This document shows positions 42,185 to 50,575 of a DNA stretch of 64,000 nt, in pieces. The DNA is from Paenibacillus sp. FSL H7-0331 (GTDB lineage: Bacteria; Bacillota; Bacilli; Paenibacillales; NBRC-103111). How positions within the stretch are numbered: position 1 is the stretch's first letter; the number at the start of each line of letters is the position of its first letter. The notes below the pieces were generated by a model. The model saw nothing but the letters and a program-made list of their open reading frames with translations. It was not told the origin of the DNA and did no database searches. The position numbers and the translations under genes are program-made. The DNA is taken from positions 62,001-126,000 of the forward strand of contig NZ_MRTH01000015.1 in the NCBI RefSeq assembly GCF_001956045.1, read 5' to 3'.

Positions 42185-45179
42185 AGGCGTTAACCCCTTC
42201 CCACGGCTTATTAATCACCGGCAAATCCAAAGTTTTGATTACACGTCCATCCTGATCGACATAACCGAATTCCTGCTGCTTGCGCCTGAGCTCCCTGTCG
42301 ATGTCCAGAACAGCCGTTTCCAGTGAGCTTCGATAATTCGTGCCATCCACAACAGCCCGCAGCCAGGCATTCGTAATTTCTCTTTCCAGAAAATATCCGC
42401 CTGGCAGGTTGGGTACATCCTTGTACCAGCTCCACTGCTTGAGAATAACGTTGGCATCCTCCTGCTTCCATGGCAGCTTGGTGAACGCCTGAGCATTAGA
42501 TGTATTCCAGCGGAAAGCCACGCCATTCACCGCTTCGATATCGTTACCATACCGTGCCTGGGTCTCAGGAGAAATCCACCACTGCATGAATTTCCAGGCC
42601 TGATCCTTTTTCTTGGACTTTTCAAAAATAACACCTGTTCTTTGCCCGCCTCCGGCCCACCGCTCAATGGTTCCATCCGGCTGCTTCACCCCGGGAATTT
42701 CGGCAATTCCCCAGCGGTTATTAAGCTCAGGCGCCGCAGCGGTCAGCTGTACATACATATTGTAGTCCGAGACGCCAATCGGCATCGTTCCTCTGCGGAA
42801 ATGCTGGTAAAAGCTCGGGACCTCTTTTTCCACTGCGTACGTATTATACAGGTCGGTCCACTGCTTGAACGATTTAAAGCCCTGCGGCGTATCGAGCGCC
42901 GTTCGCAAACCCTGAGGCTCATAAAACTCCGAATGATTTTGATAAAAGAAAGGCGTATAATCCTTCGGATTCATATAAAAATTCAAAGAATTTTGCTGTA
43001 AAACCGGCAGCAGTGCATACACATCATCCCACGTCTGCGGGATTTCCAGGCCCAATTGCTTTAAAATATCCTTTCTATAAAAGAGTACCTGAAACGACTG
43101 CGTTTCCGGGATCGCATAATATCCCTTATTGTAATGTAGCGGCAGCCATGACCCGGGGCTGTACTGCTTATAAATATTAGCAAAATCAGGGAGCTTCGAT
43201 AAATCCGTGACACTTCCGCGAATCGCATAATCCACAGGTAAATCCTGCGTTAAGCCAAGCGCCACGTCCGGCTGGATGCCTGCTGCATTGGACATGACGA
43301 GCAGCTGTGGCGTAGGCAGCAGGTTAACCTTCACCTTAATACCCGTATCCGCTGTGAATACCTCATCCGTGAGCTGCTGCAATTGATCCACATAGTCACG
43401 ACCGCGCTGCACCCAGACGTTTAATACACGTTCATCCAGATCACTCAAGCTGTCCCTCGATTGGAAGGAGTAGAAAAAATTCGTGACTGAACCCGCTATT
43501 TGCGAAATCCAGGAGGCCTCCATCTCTGGAAACGGTTTTTCCAATGGAGCTATGTAGATTTCATCCAGCTGCAATGGCTGCTGCAGCAGTTGTTCAATGA
43601 AATTACTAATTTTTTCATTAATACTTGTAATTTGATCGGCATAATAAGGTACATCATCCAGCTTCTTCAGCAGCTCGCGAATATCCTGCGCGGACGTACT
43701 GAAGCCCTGGATAATGCTGTCCTTACTTCCGTTCACCAGCAGCAGCTGCCCGGACAAGCTATCCATTAGCTTGGCAGTTTCATCCAAACGACCTGCCAGA
43801 TCAGGCAGCTCCTGATCCACCTTCCAGGTGCGGTTTCTATCAATCAAACCACCCGTGAGCGCTCTTAAATCCTGATCGATAGAACGAAGCCGCTGCGACA
43901 ATTCATCAATTCCGATCAGAATCGGCTTGACTGGAGCTCCAGTCACAGCTATCGACAAGGTATGCTTGCCTTTTTCCAGAAACAGCTCGTAGGGCTTGCC
44001 GTCAGGCTGTTCAAGGACAGTTCCCTTCCAGCTCGAATTGTAGGGAAAACGATACATAAGGAACTCTTCAAATGGAACCTTGTCATCAATCTTGATTCTG
44101 CGGAAAGAGGACTTTTGCGAAATTTGATTTTGTAGGGATCGCAGTGCGAGCTTGTATTTACCTGTCTCCGGCACCTCGAAATTCCAGGTAATTTCCTGAT
44201 TCTGATACATCCATCTTTTGGCTCCTACCGTATTGTAGGTAATTCTACCCTTGGCAACAGGAACTGTCCGCGGGTCGGTATCGGAAAACAGCTTGATCGA
44301 AGTATCATTCTTCAAAGCCATATCCTCGGCCTGTAGAGTCAAGGCTTGCGCTTCAACAGGCTTGGATTGTGGATAAGCTGCAGCAACCCCTGCGTAAGGC
44401 TTGAGCTTTTCGGGAGGTACGATTCGCAGCTCCTCTATGGCGACTGGCTCGTTTCCACTGAGTCTGATCGTATGAACGCCCTCGGTGAGATACCACTTTA
44501 ACGGATTCGCATACGCGCCTTCCGAGTCAATAAACGGTTGTATACGCCAAGCCGGCGCTTCAATCGAACGGGCTCTGACTTCGTCTCCATCGTCATTTTT
44601 CAGGATCGGACGCGCGTCCTTCCATTCCCGGTAAAATGTAATCGATGAAGCCTCCCGAAAGGGATGCTTCCCATCAAGTGTTACGTCCCATGCGATTGGA
44701 TTGCCGACCCCGTTACCCGGAAGCGGACGATAAGAAGCTTGAAATTCGTATGGGCCCTTTGCGGATACGTTAAACTGGTATTCCACCCAGCTTGTAGAAG
44801 CTGCCTTCCATAGCAAAACATCCGTTTTTCCCTCCAAGCTGCCTGTAGAAAAGATTGAACCCTCAGAGCGTGCCGCAGGTGCTGCAGCTTTAATGGTAAC
44901 GGATTTAGCTGCATCCTGAGCTCCCTGCTGCTTCCACGTTTGCAGAACATCTGCATAATAAGGCTCGGAATCAGGGCTATTTATGGTTTTGGCATCCGCT
45001 GCTTTGGCAGCTTGTGGTGTGACAGCAGTCGGGGGCTGCTGCTCCTGCTTAATAGCTGTCGCATTTGCCACCGGAGCTGTCCCTTCCGCAGGCAGGAGGC
45101 TTATCGCTCCCAAGACGTAAGCTAACACAACGGGCAGGACTCGCTTCCGAGCGTGTTTAGTAAAATGAATGGACAACAA
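42174..45179 (-). CDS. large solute-binding protein fused to carbohydrate-binding-like domains
   Basis: A 1001-residue protein, about twice the usual length. The TTG at 45179 is preferred (AAGGGAG 7 nt upstream) over GTG at 45188. The N-terminus has a hydrophobic signal/anchor segment (about 13-31) without lipobox Cys. Two beta-sandwich, CBM-like regions follow (about 70-260 and 285-440), then a helical, probably coiled-coil segment (about 440-560), then a family 1 solute-binding domain (about 595-980). The combination suggests capture of a polysaccharide and hand-over to the binding domain. It lies between the MsmX-like ATPase and the first permease pair and is coupled to the latter. Confidence 0.8.
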   Translation of the reverse strand: MLSIHFTKHARKRVLPVVLAYVLGAISLLPAEGTAPVANATAIKQEQQPPTAVTPQAAKAADAKTINSPDSEPYYADVLQTWKQQGAQDAAKSVTIKAAAPAARSEGSIFSTGSLEGKTDVLLWKAASTSWVEYQFNVSAKGPYEFQASYRPLPGNGVGNPIAWDVTLDGKHPFREASSITFYREWKDARPILKNDDGDEVRARSIEAPAWRIQPFIDSEGAYANPLKWYLTEGVHTIRLSGNEPVAIEELRIVPPEKLKPYAGVAAAYPQSKPVEAQALTLQAEDMALKNDTSIKLFSDTDPRTVPVAKGRITYNTVGAKRWMYQNQEITWNFEVPETGKYKLALRSLQNQISQKSSFRRIKIDDKVPFEEFLMYRFPYNSSWKGTVLEQPDGKPYELFLEKGKHTLSIAVTGAPVKPILIGIDELSQRLRSIDQDLRALTGGLIDRNRTWKVDQELPDLAGRLDETAKLMDSLSGQLLLVNGSKDSIIQGFSTSAQDIRELLKKLDDVPYYADQITSINEKISNFIEQLLQQPLQLDEIYIAPLEKPFPEMEASWISQIAGSVTNFFYSFQSRDSLSDLDERVLNVWVQRGRDYVDQLQQLTDEVFTADTGIKVKVNLLPTPQLLVMSNAAGIQPDVALGLTQDLPVDYAIRGSVTDLSKLPDFANIYKQYSPGSWLPLHYNKGYYAIPETQSFQVLFYRKDILKQLGLEIPQTWDDVYALLPVLQQNSLNFYMNPKDYTPFFYQNHSEFYEPQGLRTALDTPQGFKSFKQWTDLYNTYAVEKEVPSFYQHFRRGTMPIGVSDYNMYVQLTAAAPELNNRWGIAEIPGVKQPDGTIERWAGGGQRTGVIFEKSKKKDQAWKFMQWWISPETQARYGNDIEAVNGVAFRWNTSNAQAFTKLPWKQEDANVILKQWSWYKDVPNLPGGYFLEREITNAWLRAVVDGTNYRSSLETAVLDIDRELRRKQQEFGYVDQDGRVIKTLDLPVINKPWEGVNAYVK

Positions 45180-45212
45180 AGCGTACACTCCCTTCCCGAT
45201 GACAAATGTGAT

Positions 45213-46319
45213 TTAAAAAAACCTTGTTCCGGTATCTCTATGGAAAAATAAGGCCTTCGTCATATCTGGAGAAAGCCGAACCTTCTCGTCTTCTTTGGCC
45301 TGGAATCCCGGATTGACCCGAACGACCAGCAGCTTATCCTGACCAATATCCAGATGAAGGAATCGATCCGCACCCATCAATTCACTGAGCTTATACACAC
45401 CGGTTAAAATCGCATCGGAGTAAAGGCCTTCCAAATTAATATTTTCCGGCCGGATTCCAAGCGTTAACGTCCGATTAATTTGATTGTGTTTAATCAGGAT
45501 CGGTACCAAATCATTAGGAATTTCCAATGTAAAGCGAGATGTGGAAAACTCCAGCTTGCCCGGAACATTTTCCACAATGCGCCCATCGATAAAATTCATT
45601 TGAGGTGAACCGATGAAGCTGGCAACGAAGGTATTGCTCGGGTATCTATAGATCGTTTCCGGAGTATCCACCTGCTGGATGACGCCGTCCTTCATCACCA
45701 CAATCCGATCACCCATCGTCATCGCTTCGATCTGATCGTGTGTTACATAGATGAAGGTGACACCCAGCGTTTTGTGAAGCTTGATAATTTCCGTACGCAT
45801 CTGCACCCGCAGCTTCGCGTCCAGATTGGAGAGGGGCTCATCCATAAGGAACACTTTGGGATTACGCACAATCGCACGACCTAACGCAACACGCTGACGC
45901 TGACCTCCTGATAAATTTTTGGGCTTGCGGTCCAGATATTGCTCAATCTCCAGCACACGCGCCGCCTTTTTCACCGCCAGATCGATTTCATGCTTGGGCA
46001 GCTTGCGCAGCCTGAGACCGAAGGCAATATTCTCGTAGACACTCAGATTCGGGTACAAGGCATAGTTTTGAAAAACCATTGCGATGTCCCGATCCTTGGG
46101 AGGCAGGTTGTTCACCAGCGTGTCGCCAATATAAATTTCGCCTTCCGTGACGTCCTCAAGCCCGGCAATCATCCGCAATGTCGTTGATTTGCCGCAGCCG
46201 GATGGACCTACAAAGACAAGGAATTCCTTGTCTTTGATGTCCAGATGGAAATCGTGAACGACCGGATGCTTATCCTTGCCATACCGCTTGTATAAATGAT
46301 TAATCACAATTTCCGCCAT
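45213..46319 (-). CDS. msmX: MsmX/UgpC-type sugar ABC transporter ATPase
   Basis: A 368-residue ATPase of normal family length. Walker [11 protein letters not shown]-loop QNYALYPN, signature [14 protein letters not shown], Walker [15 protein letters not shown] and the H-loop [10 protein letters not shown], then a C-terminal TOBE/OB domain. The ATG at 46319 follows AGAGGGAG with 8-nt spacing; a GTG at 46328 is less likely. MsmX-type ATPases energise many sugar importers, so this one may also serve the Lpl-like importer at 8432-11974 and the orphan lipoproteins. First gene of the operon down to 30167. Confidence 0.92.
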   Translation of the reverse strand: MAEIVINHLYKRYGKDKHPVVHDFHLDIKDKEFLVFVGPSGCGKSTTLRMIAGLEDVTEGEIYIGDTLVNNLPPKDRDIAMVFQNYALYPNLSVYENIAFGLRLRKLPKHEIDLAVKKAARVLEIEQYLDRKPKNLSGGQRQRVALGRAIVRNPKVFLMDEPLSNLDAKLRVQMRTEIIKLHKTLGVTFIYVTHDQIEAMTMGDRIVVMKDGVIQQVDTPETIYRYPSNTFVASFIGSPQMNFIDGRIVENVPGKLEFSTSRFTLEIPNDLVPILIKHNQINRTLTLGIRPENINLEGLYSDAILTGVYKLSELMGADRFLHLDIGQDKLLVVRVNPGFQAKEDEKVRLSPDMTKALFFHRDTGTRFF

Positions 46320-46340
46320 TATCACCACTCCCTCTTGTTG

Positions 46341-46518
46341 CTAGAAGTACGGTGAATAAGTCTCCGCTGCGCGGGCGGATCATTCCTCCGATCGCTGTTG
46401 TCTTCAGATTTCTTGATTATATAAGACATTTAGCTGTAGAAATCCGAAGACAAAGGCGAACGCTTCGCTTCTCCAGAACGATTCCGCCCACTCCGCTCTT
46501 TATTCACCGCACTTCTAG
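46341..46518. repeat. terminal-inverted-repeat element, copy 4
   Basis: 178 bp, the best-preserved copy. CTAGAAGTACGGTGAATAA and its right-end complement match at 18 of 19 bases. The internal stem TTGTCTTCAGATTTCT / AGAAATCCGAAGACAA differs from copy 2 in both arms. No coding frame of note. It fills the gap between the ATPase and aldo/keto reductase genes. Confidence 0.88.
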
Positions 46519-46544
46519 GTCATCCATCATCCGATGCTTCCTGA

Positions 46545-47582
46545 TCAACCTCTTGCTGTACCTGCGGGTTCTTTAAGCGCTGATCCACCTTGGCCTGAAC
46601 CTGCCGCTTCGCTCGTAATGACATCGATCTCGGCTAGCTCTTCAGCCGAGAGCTTCTCGCCTACATGCTGCACCGATTCTATGACTTGCAACGCACTGGA
46701 AGCACCCAGAATAGCGGACGTAATATGCGGTCTGCTCACAACCCATGTTAGTGCCAGCTGAGCCAATGACCAGCCCTTGCGCTCGGCAATCCCTTTCAAC
46801 TGCTCAACAATTCGGAAGTTGCGCTCTTCATCAAGCAGCACCTGCAGACGTTTCTCGCCAGCTGCTCCACGAGTTCCTTCCGGCGGAGCTTGCTCAAAGT
46901 TGTATTTGCCGGTCAGCAAACCACGTCCAAGCGGACTGTATACAATTACACCAACTTCTTCGGAAGCGGCAAAAGGCAGCAGCTCTTTTTCAATATCGCG
47001 GGCAATAATGCTGTATTCCGGTTGTACACTTTCGTATCGGTGAAGGTTTAAGCGGGCTGAGATGCCGTGAGCCTTGGCAATTTGCCAAGCGGCGTAATTG
47101 GAAGCACCGATGTATCTAACCTTGCCTTGACGGACCAGATCGTCCAAAGCTCTCAAGGATTCCTCAAGCGGCGTTTGTTCGTCAAAGCGGTGGACCTGGT
47201 ACAAATCGATGTAATCCGTTTTCAGGCGTTTAAGGCTGTTTTCTACCGCGCGAAGAATGTGATAACGGCTCTGCCCTGCGTCATTAGGCTCCAGTCCTAC
47301 TCGACCGTGAACCTTCGTTGCCAAAATGATACGGTGTCTGCGTTCTCCGAGCAGGTTGCCAAGAATCGTTTCGGATTGGCCGCCCTCCAGCGGATTGTTG
47401 CGATCCGAACCCGTGCCGTACACATCTGCGGTATCAATCAGGTTAATACCAGCGTCCAGTGCCGTGTCCAATACGTCAGCCGATTGCTGCTCGCTGATCC
47501 AGCGTCCAAATGCCATGGTGCCCAGACTGACCTCGGATACCTTTAAACCGGTTCTGCCAAATTTTCTAAGATGGATACTCAT
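46545..47582 (-). CDS. aldo/keto reductase
   Basis: A 345-residue TIM-barrel NADPH oxidoreductase. Catalytic tetrad blocks: NLIDTADVYG (Asp and Tyr), ILATKVHG (Lys) and YQVHRFD (His), plus GASNYAAWQ and the C-terminal LGASSALQVIE coenzyme segment. It reduces aldehydes or ketones. AAGGAG precedes the ATG. It lies 51 nt downstream of the SsuD-like gene and may clean up the aldehyde released by desulfonation, which is inference from position. Confidence 0.9.
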   Translation of the reverse strand: MSIHLRKFGRTGLKVSEVSLGTMAFGRWISEQQSADVLDTALDAGINLIDTADVYGTGSDRNNPLEGGQSETILGNLLGERRHRIILATKVHGRVGLEPNDAGQSRYHILRAVENSLKRLKTDYIDLYQVHRFDEQTPLEESLRALDDLVRQGKVRYIGASNYAAWQIAKAHGISARLNLHRYESVQPEYSIIARDIEKELLPFAASEEVGVIVYSPLGRGLLTGKYNFEQAPPEGTRGAAGEKRLQVLLDEERNFRIVEQLKGIAERKGWSLAQLALTWVVSRPHITSAILGASSALQVIESVQHVGEKLSAEELAEIDVITSEAAGSGQGGSALKEPAGTARG

Positions 47583-47633
47583 GATTAAACACTCCTTATA
47601 GATGGGTATGGGTTATTTATATTTATGAATGCG

Positions 47634-48836
47634 TTAAGATACGAAACTATCCTTGTTGGTGACAGCAGCACGCTCCTGCAGCTTTTTCTTTACAGCAGGG
47701 ATCAATGCTTTGCCGGAAATCGATGCTTCCTCCAGATTCGGATAGCCTGAGAGAATGAAGGAGGAGACGCCGATATCGATGTATTCAATCAAACGATCCG
47801 CAACCTGATCCGGTGTGCCAACAAAGGCCATTGCACCACCTCCGCGTACAACAGATAGCCCTGCCCAGAAGTTGGGGGCAATGACATAATCATGTTTGGC
47901 CGACTGCCTCCGCACCTGATTTTGCCTCTGCTGTCCAGCCGACTCGGCCTGTGAAAACCTTGCCTCTGTTTCCTGCAGCGTCGCAGGATCGACTTTGCTT
48001 ACAATCAGCTTGGCTGCTGCCCAAGCCTCTTCCTCCGTCTCGCGAATAACTACCTGTGCCCTGATGCCATAGCGGATATTGCGGTCAATTCCCTGCGTCC
48101 TGTGCAGCACATCGCGGTGATATTCCACTTCATCGATCTGCTCCTTGATCCAATCGAGCGGCTCCGCCCACATCAGATATACATCGGCAATCTCGGCTGC
48201 GGTTCGCTTCGCTGCAGGAGAGCTGCCGCCAAAATAAAACGGTGGATGCGGCTTTTGCACGGGTGATGGATAGCTGACTCCACCCTCAATTTGAAAATAC
48301 TGGCCGTTGAAGTCAAACGGCTCTACTTCCTGACTCTTGCCACGGGAAGCCAGTATTCGATTCCCTTCAACCTGCTGAGAATTAATCCACAGCTGGCGGA
48401 CGATCTTGATATATTCCAGCGTACGTGCGTATCTGGCATCCTTGTCAAAAGCCAATGAATCGCCCATAGCCTTCATATCCTCAGCAGAGCTGCCTGTCAC
48501 GATATTGATCAGCGCCCTGCCTCCTGTCACTTCATCGAGCGTTGCTCCCATCCTTGCAGCCAGCGCAGGAGCGATTAAGCCTGGACGCATAGCTACCAGC
48601 GGCTTGAACACCTTCGTATGTGCGGCCAGTGTCGCTCCCATAATCCAGGCATCTGTGCAATGCCCGCCTGTCGGGATCAAAGCAAAGGTGTAGCCAGCCT
48701 CCTCCACAGCTTGTGCAACACGTATCATGTAGGCGGTATCCACGACACGGTCAGGCTTGACGCCAATAAATGGGCCATCTCCTCTTGTTGGCATATACCA
48801 ACCGAATTCCGGCTCAATGGCTTGATGCTTTACCAT
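47634..48836 (-). CDS. ssuD: alkanesulfonate monooxygenase-like, FMNH2-dependent
   Basis: A 400-residue luciferase-fold enzyme. FGWYMPTRGDGPFIG at the N-terminus, TGSSAEDMKAMGD, and FYFGGSSPAAKRTAAEIADVYLMWAEP are SsuD-type blocks. SsuD cleaves alkanesulfonates to aldehyde and sulfite using FMNH2 from a partner reductase. The start at 48836 has GAGGAG adjacent; longer frames run into the leader. It is controlled by leader copy B. No SsuABC transporter is seen next to it. Symbol given by similarity only; the true substrate could be another sulfonate or sulfone. Confidence 0.82.
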   Translation of the reverse strand: MVKHQAIEPEFGWYMPTRGDGPFIGVKPDRVVDTAYMIRVAQAVEEAGYTFALIPTGGHCTDAWIMGATLAAHTKVFKPLVAMRPGLIAPALAARMGATLDEVTGGRALINIVTGSSAEDMKAMGDSLAFDKDARYARTLEYIKIVRQLWINSQQVEGNRILASRGKSQEVEPFDFNGQYFQIEGGVSYPSPVQKPHPPFYFGGSSPAAKRTAAEIADVYLMWAEPLDWIKEQIDEVEYHRDVLHRTQGIDRNIRYGIRAQVVIRETEEEAWAAAKLIVSKVDPATLQETEARFSQAESAGQQRQNQVRRQSAKHDYVIAPNFWAGLSVVRGGGAMAFVGTPDQVADRLIEYIDIGVSSFILSGYPNLEEASISGKALIPAVKKKLQERAAVTNKDSFVS

Positions 48837-48876
48837 CTTCTCCTCACTCCTTTGAATCCAGTCTGCGATTTTAAAC

Positions 48877-48991
48877 AAAAAGAGCACAACAAAGTGTTGT
48901 GCTCTTCCAGTGGTCTGGTCATCGCAATTTATTATTCCTATAGTTTTAGTATGAATTTGATCACTTTACCATAGCACTGCCAATATGGCAA
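48877..48991 (-). promoter_or_regulatory. promoter plus CCAG/CTGG-hairpin/terminator leader, copy B
   Basis: Minus strand: TTGCCA (48986-48991), 17 nt, TAAAGT (48963-48968), CTATAGGAATAATA (48930-48943), mini-hairpin CCAG-ACCA-CTGG (48907-48918), terminator AGAGCACAAC / GTTGTGCTCT (48881-48905) with T run. The mini-hairpin has changed from CCGG/CCGG to CCAG/CTGG and still pairs. Confidence 0.75.
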
Positions 48992-49015
48992 TGATATTTT
49001 TTAACTATTTAATGC

Positions 49016-50338
49016 CTATACATGAAGCAAGCTGTTAGCAGGACGCACAAGCCCCAGATTTTCACGCAAAGTTTTCCCTTCATAGCTCGTACGGAACAGA
49101 CCTCGGTTCTGCAGCTCGGGGATTACCTTGTCAACGAAAGCCTCCAACCCGTTCGGATAAAGCGGCGGCATTAAGTTGAATCCATCGGAGGCACCATGGG
49201 TAATCCAATGTTCAATCACATCAGCTAGCTGAATAGGCGTACCTGTGAAGGTTAAGTGCCCACGACCGCTGGCAAGACGATTCACAAGCTGACGAATCGT
49301 CAGGTTCTCCTTGCGGATCAAATCCAGAATAAGCTGATGACGGCTTTTGCTGCCATTGACCGAATCTATCCCCTTGGCGCTGTCAAATGCAGACACAGGA
49401 AACGGACCATCAATGGAATAACCCGTCAAATTAACGCCGAACCGCTCAGACAGTTTGTCTACGGCATCCTCGACATTATTAAATGCGTTCAATTCGTCCT
49501 CCAGGTCCTGGGCTTCAGCTGCGGTATCGCCTATAATCGGACTTAGTCCCGGCAAAATAACGAGCTGCTCCGGGGTACGGCCATATTTAGCCAATCTGGC
49601 TTTGACATCTGTATAAAATGCCTTACCTTCTCCAAATGTAGGCTGTGCCGTAAAAATAGCTTCCGCCGTCTTCGCAGCCAGTTCTTTCCCGCTCTCCGAG
49701 GAACCCGCCTGAACCAGCACGGGATAGCCCTGCGGAGGACGTGGAATATTAAGCGGCCCTTTGACCTTGTAGACCTTGCCTTTGAAATTGATTTCATGCA
49801 GGCGGGTTTCATCAAACTGAACGCCGGACTGCTTATCAAAGACAAGCGCCTCCTCCTCCCAGCTATCCCATAGCTGCTTCGTTATTTCGACAAATTCCTC
49901 CGCAGCCTCGTAACGCTTGGAATGCTCCAGATGCTCCTCCCGGCCGAAGTTGTATGCAGTCGCATCCGTATGTCCGGTAACAATATTCCATCCGGCCCGC
50001 CCCCCGCTGATATGATCGAGCGATGCAAATTTACGCGCCACATGATAGGGCTCGTTGTACGTTGTCCCAACGGTGCCAATCAACCCGATGTGCTCGGTCA
50101 CAGATGCCAAAGCCGAGAGCAGCGTGAAAGGCTCCAGCCTCCTTCCAGTTCCTACATAGCCGTCTGCCATAAATAGTGAATCCAGCAGACCCCGCTCTGC
50201 GATCTGTGCCAGCTTTAAATAATAGCGAAAATCAAATCCCAGCTCCGGGTGAGTATCCGGATGCCGCCATGCCGCTGCGTGATGACCGGCTCCCCGCAAA
50301 AAAACATTCAGGTGTACTTGACGTTTGGTTGTACTCAT
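49016..50338 (-). CDS. NtaA/SnaA-type FMN-dependent monooxygenase (paralogue 2)
   Basis: A 440-residue member of the same family as the gene at 27136, with AWRHPDTHPELGFDF, DHISGGRAGWNIVTGH, PVLVQAGSSESGKELAAKTAEAIF and FTGTPIQLADVIEHWI. The start at 50338 (or ATG at 50341) follows AAAGGGGCGGGG and matches the MSTxxRK start of the paralogues. It is transcribed alone from leader copy C. Reduced FMN must come from elsewhere, for example the product of 25112. Confidence 0.9.
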   Translation of the reverse strand: MSTTKRQVHLNVFLRGAGHHAAAWRHPDTHPELGFDFRYYLKLAQIAERGLLDSLFMADGYVGTGRRLEPFTLLSALASVTEHIGLIGTVGTTYNEPYHVARKFASLDHISGGRAGWNIVTGHTDATAYNFGREEHLEHSKRYEAAEEFVEITKQLWDSWEEEALVFDKQSGVQFDETRLHEINFKGKVYKVKGPLNIPRPPQGYPVLVQAGSSESGKELAAKTAEAIFTAQPTFGEGKAFYTDVKARLAKYGRTPEQLVILPGLSPIIGDTAAEAQDLEDELNAFNNVEDAVDKLSERFGVNLTGYSIDGPFPVSAFDSAKGIDSVNGSKSRHQLILDLIRKENLTIRQLVNRLASGRGHLTFTGTPIQLADVIEHWITHGASDGFNLMPPLYPNGLEAFVDKVIPELQNRGLFRTSYEGKTLRENLGLVRPANSLLHV

Positions 50339-50394
50339 CATCCCCGCCCCTTTCTTCATGTTATTGATCTCTGTGTCCATCATAGGTCCACATG

Positions 50395-50520
50395 AAAAAA
50401 CCGAAGACATAGCTTATAAAAGCCAGATCTCCGGTTGTCCGGTAGTTGGTCATACAATGTTTATTATTCCTATGCTATTACTGTAGTTTGAAATATAGCA
50501 CCCCTTATGTTCTGTGTCAA
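50395..50520 (-). promoter_or_regulatory. promoter plus CCGG-hairpin/terminator leader, copy C
   Basis: Minus strand: TTGACA (50515-50520), 17 nt, TATATT (50492-50497), GCATAGGAATAATA (50462-50475), mini-hairpin CCGG-ACAA-CCGG (50431-50442), terminator AACCGGAGA (50428-50436) / TCTTCGGTT (50399-50407) with a T run. Confidence 0.8.
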
Positions 50521-50575
50521 TAAGGTTTCGCAACATTTATTTGGAATAATTTATAAGAACCAATCCCAGTTAACA

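Noticed and set aside
48877..48920. Plain intrinsic terminator of the gene ending at 49016
   Set aside because: A promoter lies between that gene's stop and the hairpin, and the mini-hairpin matches the leader family, so it belongs to the downstream gene's leader.
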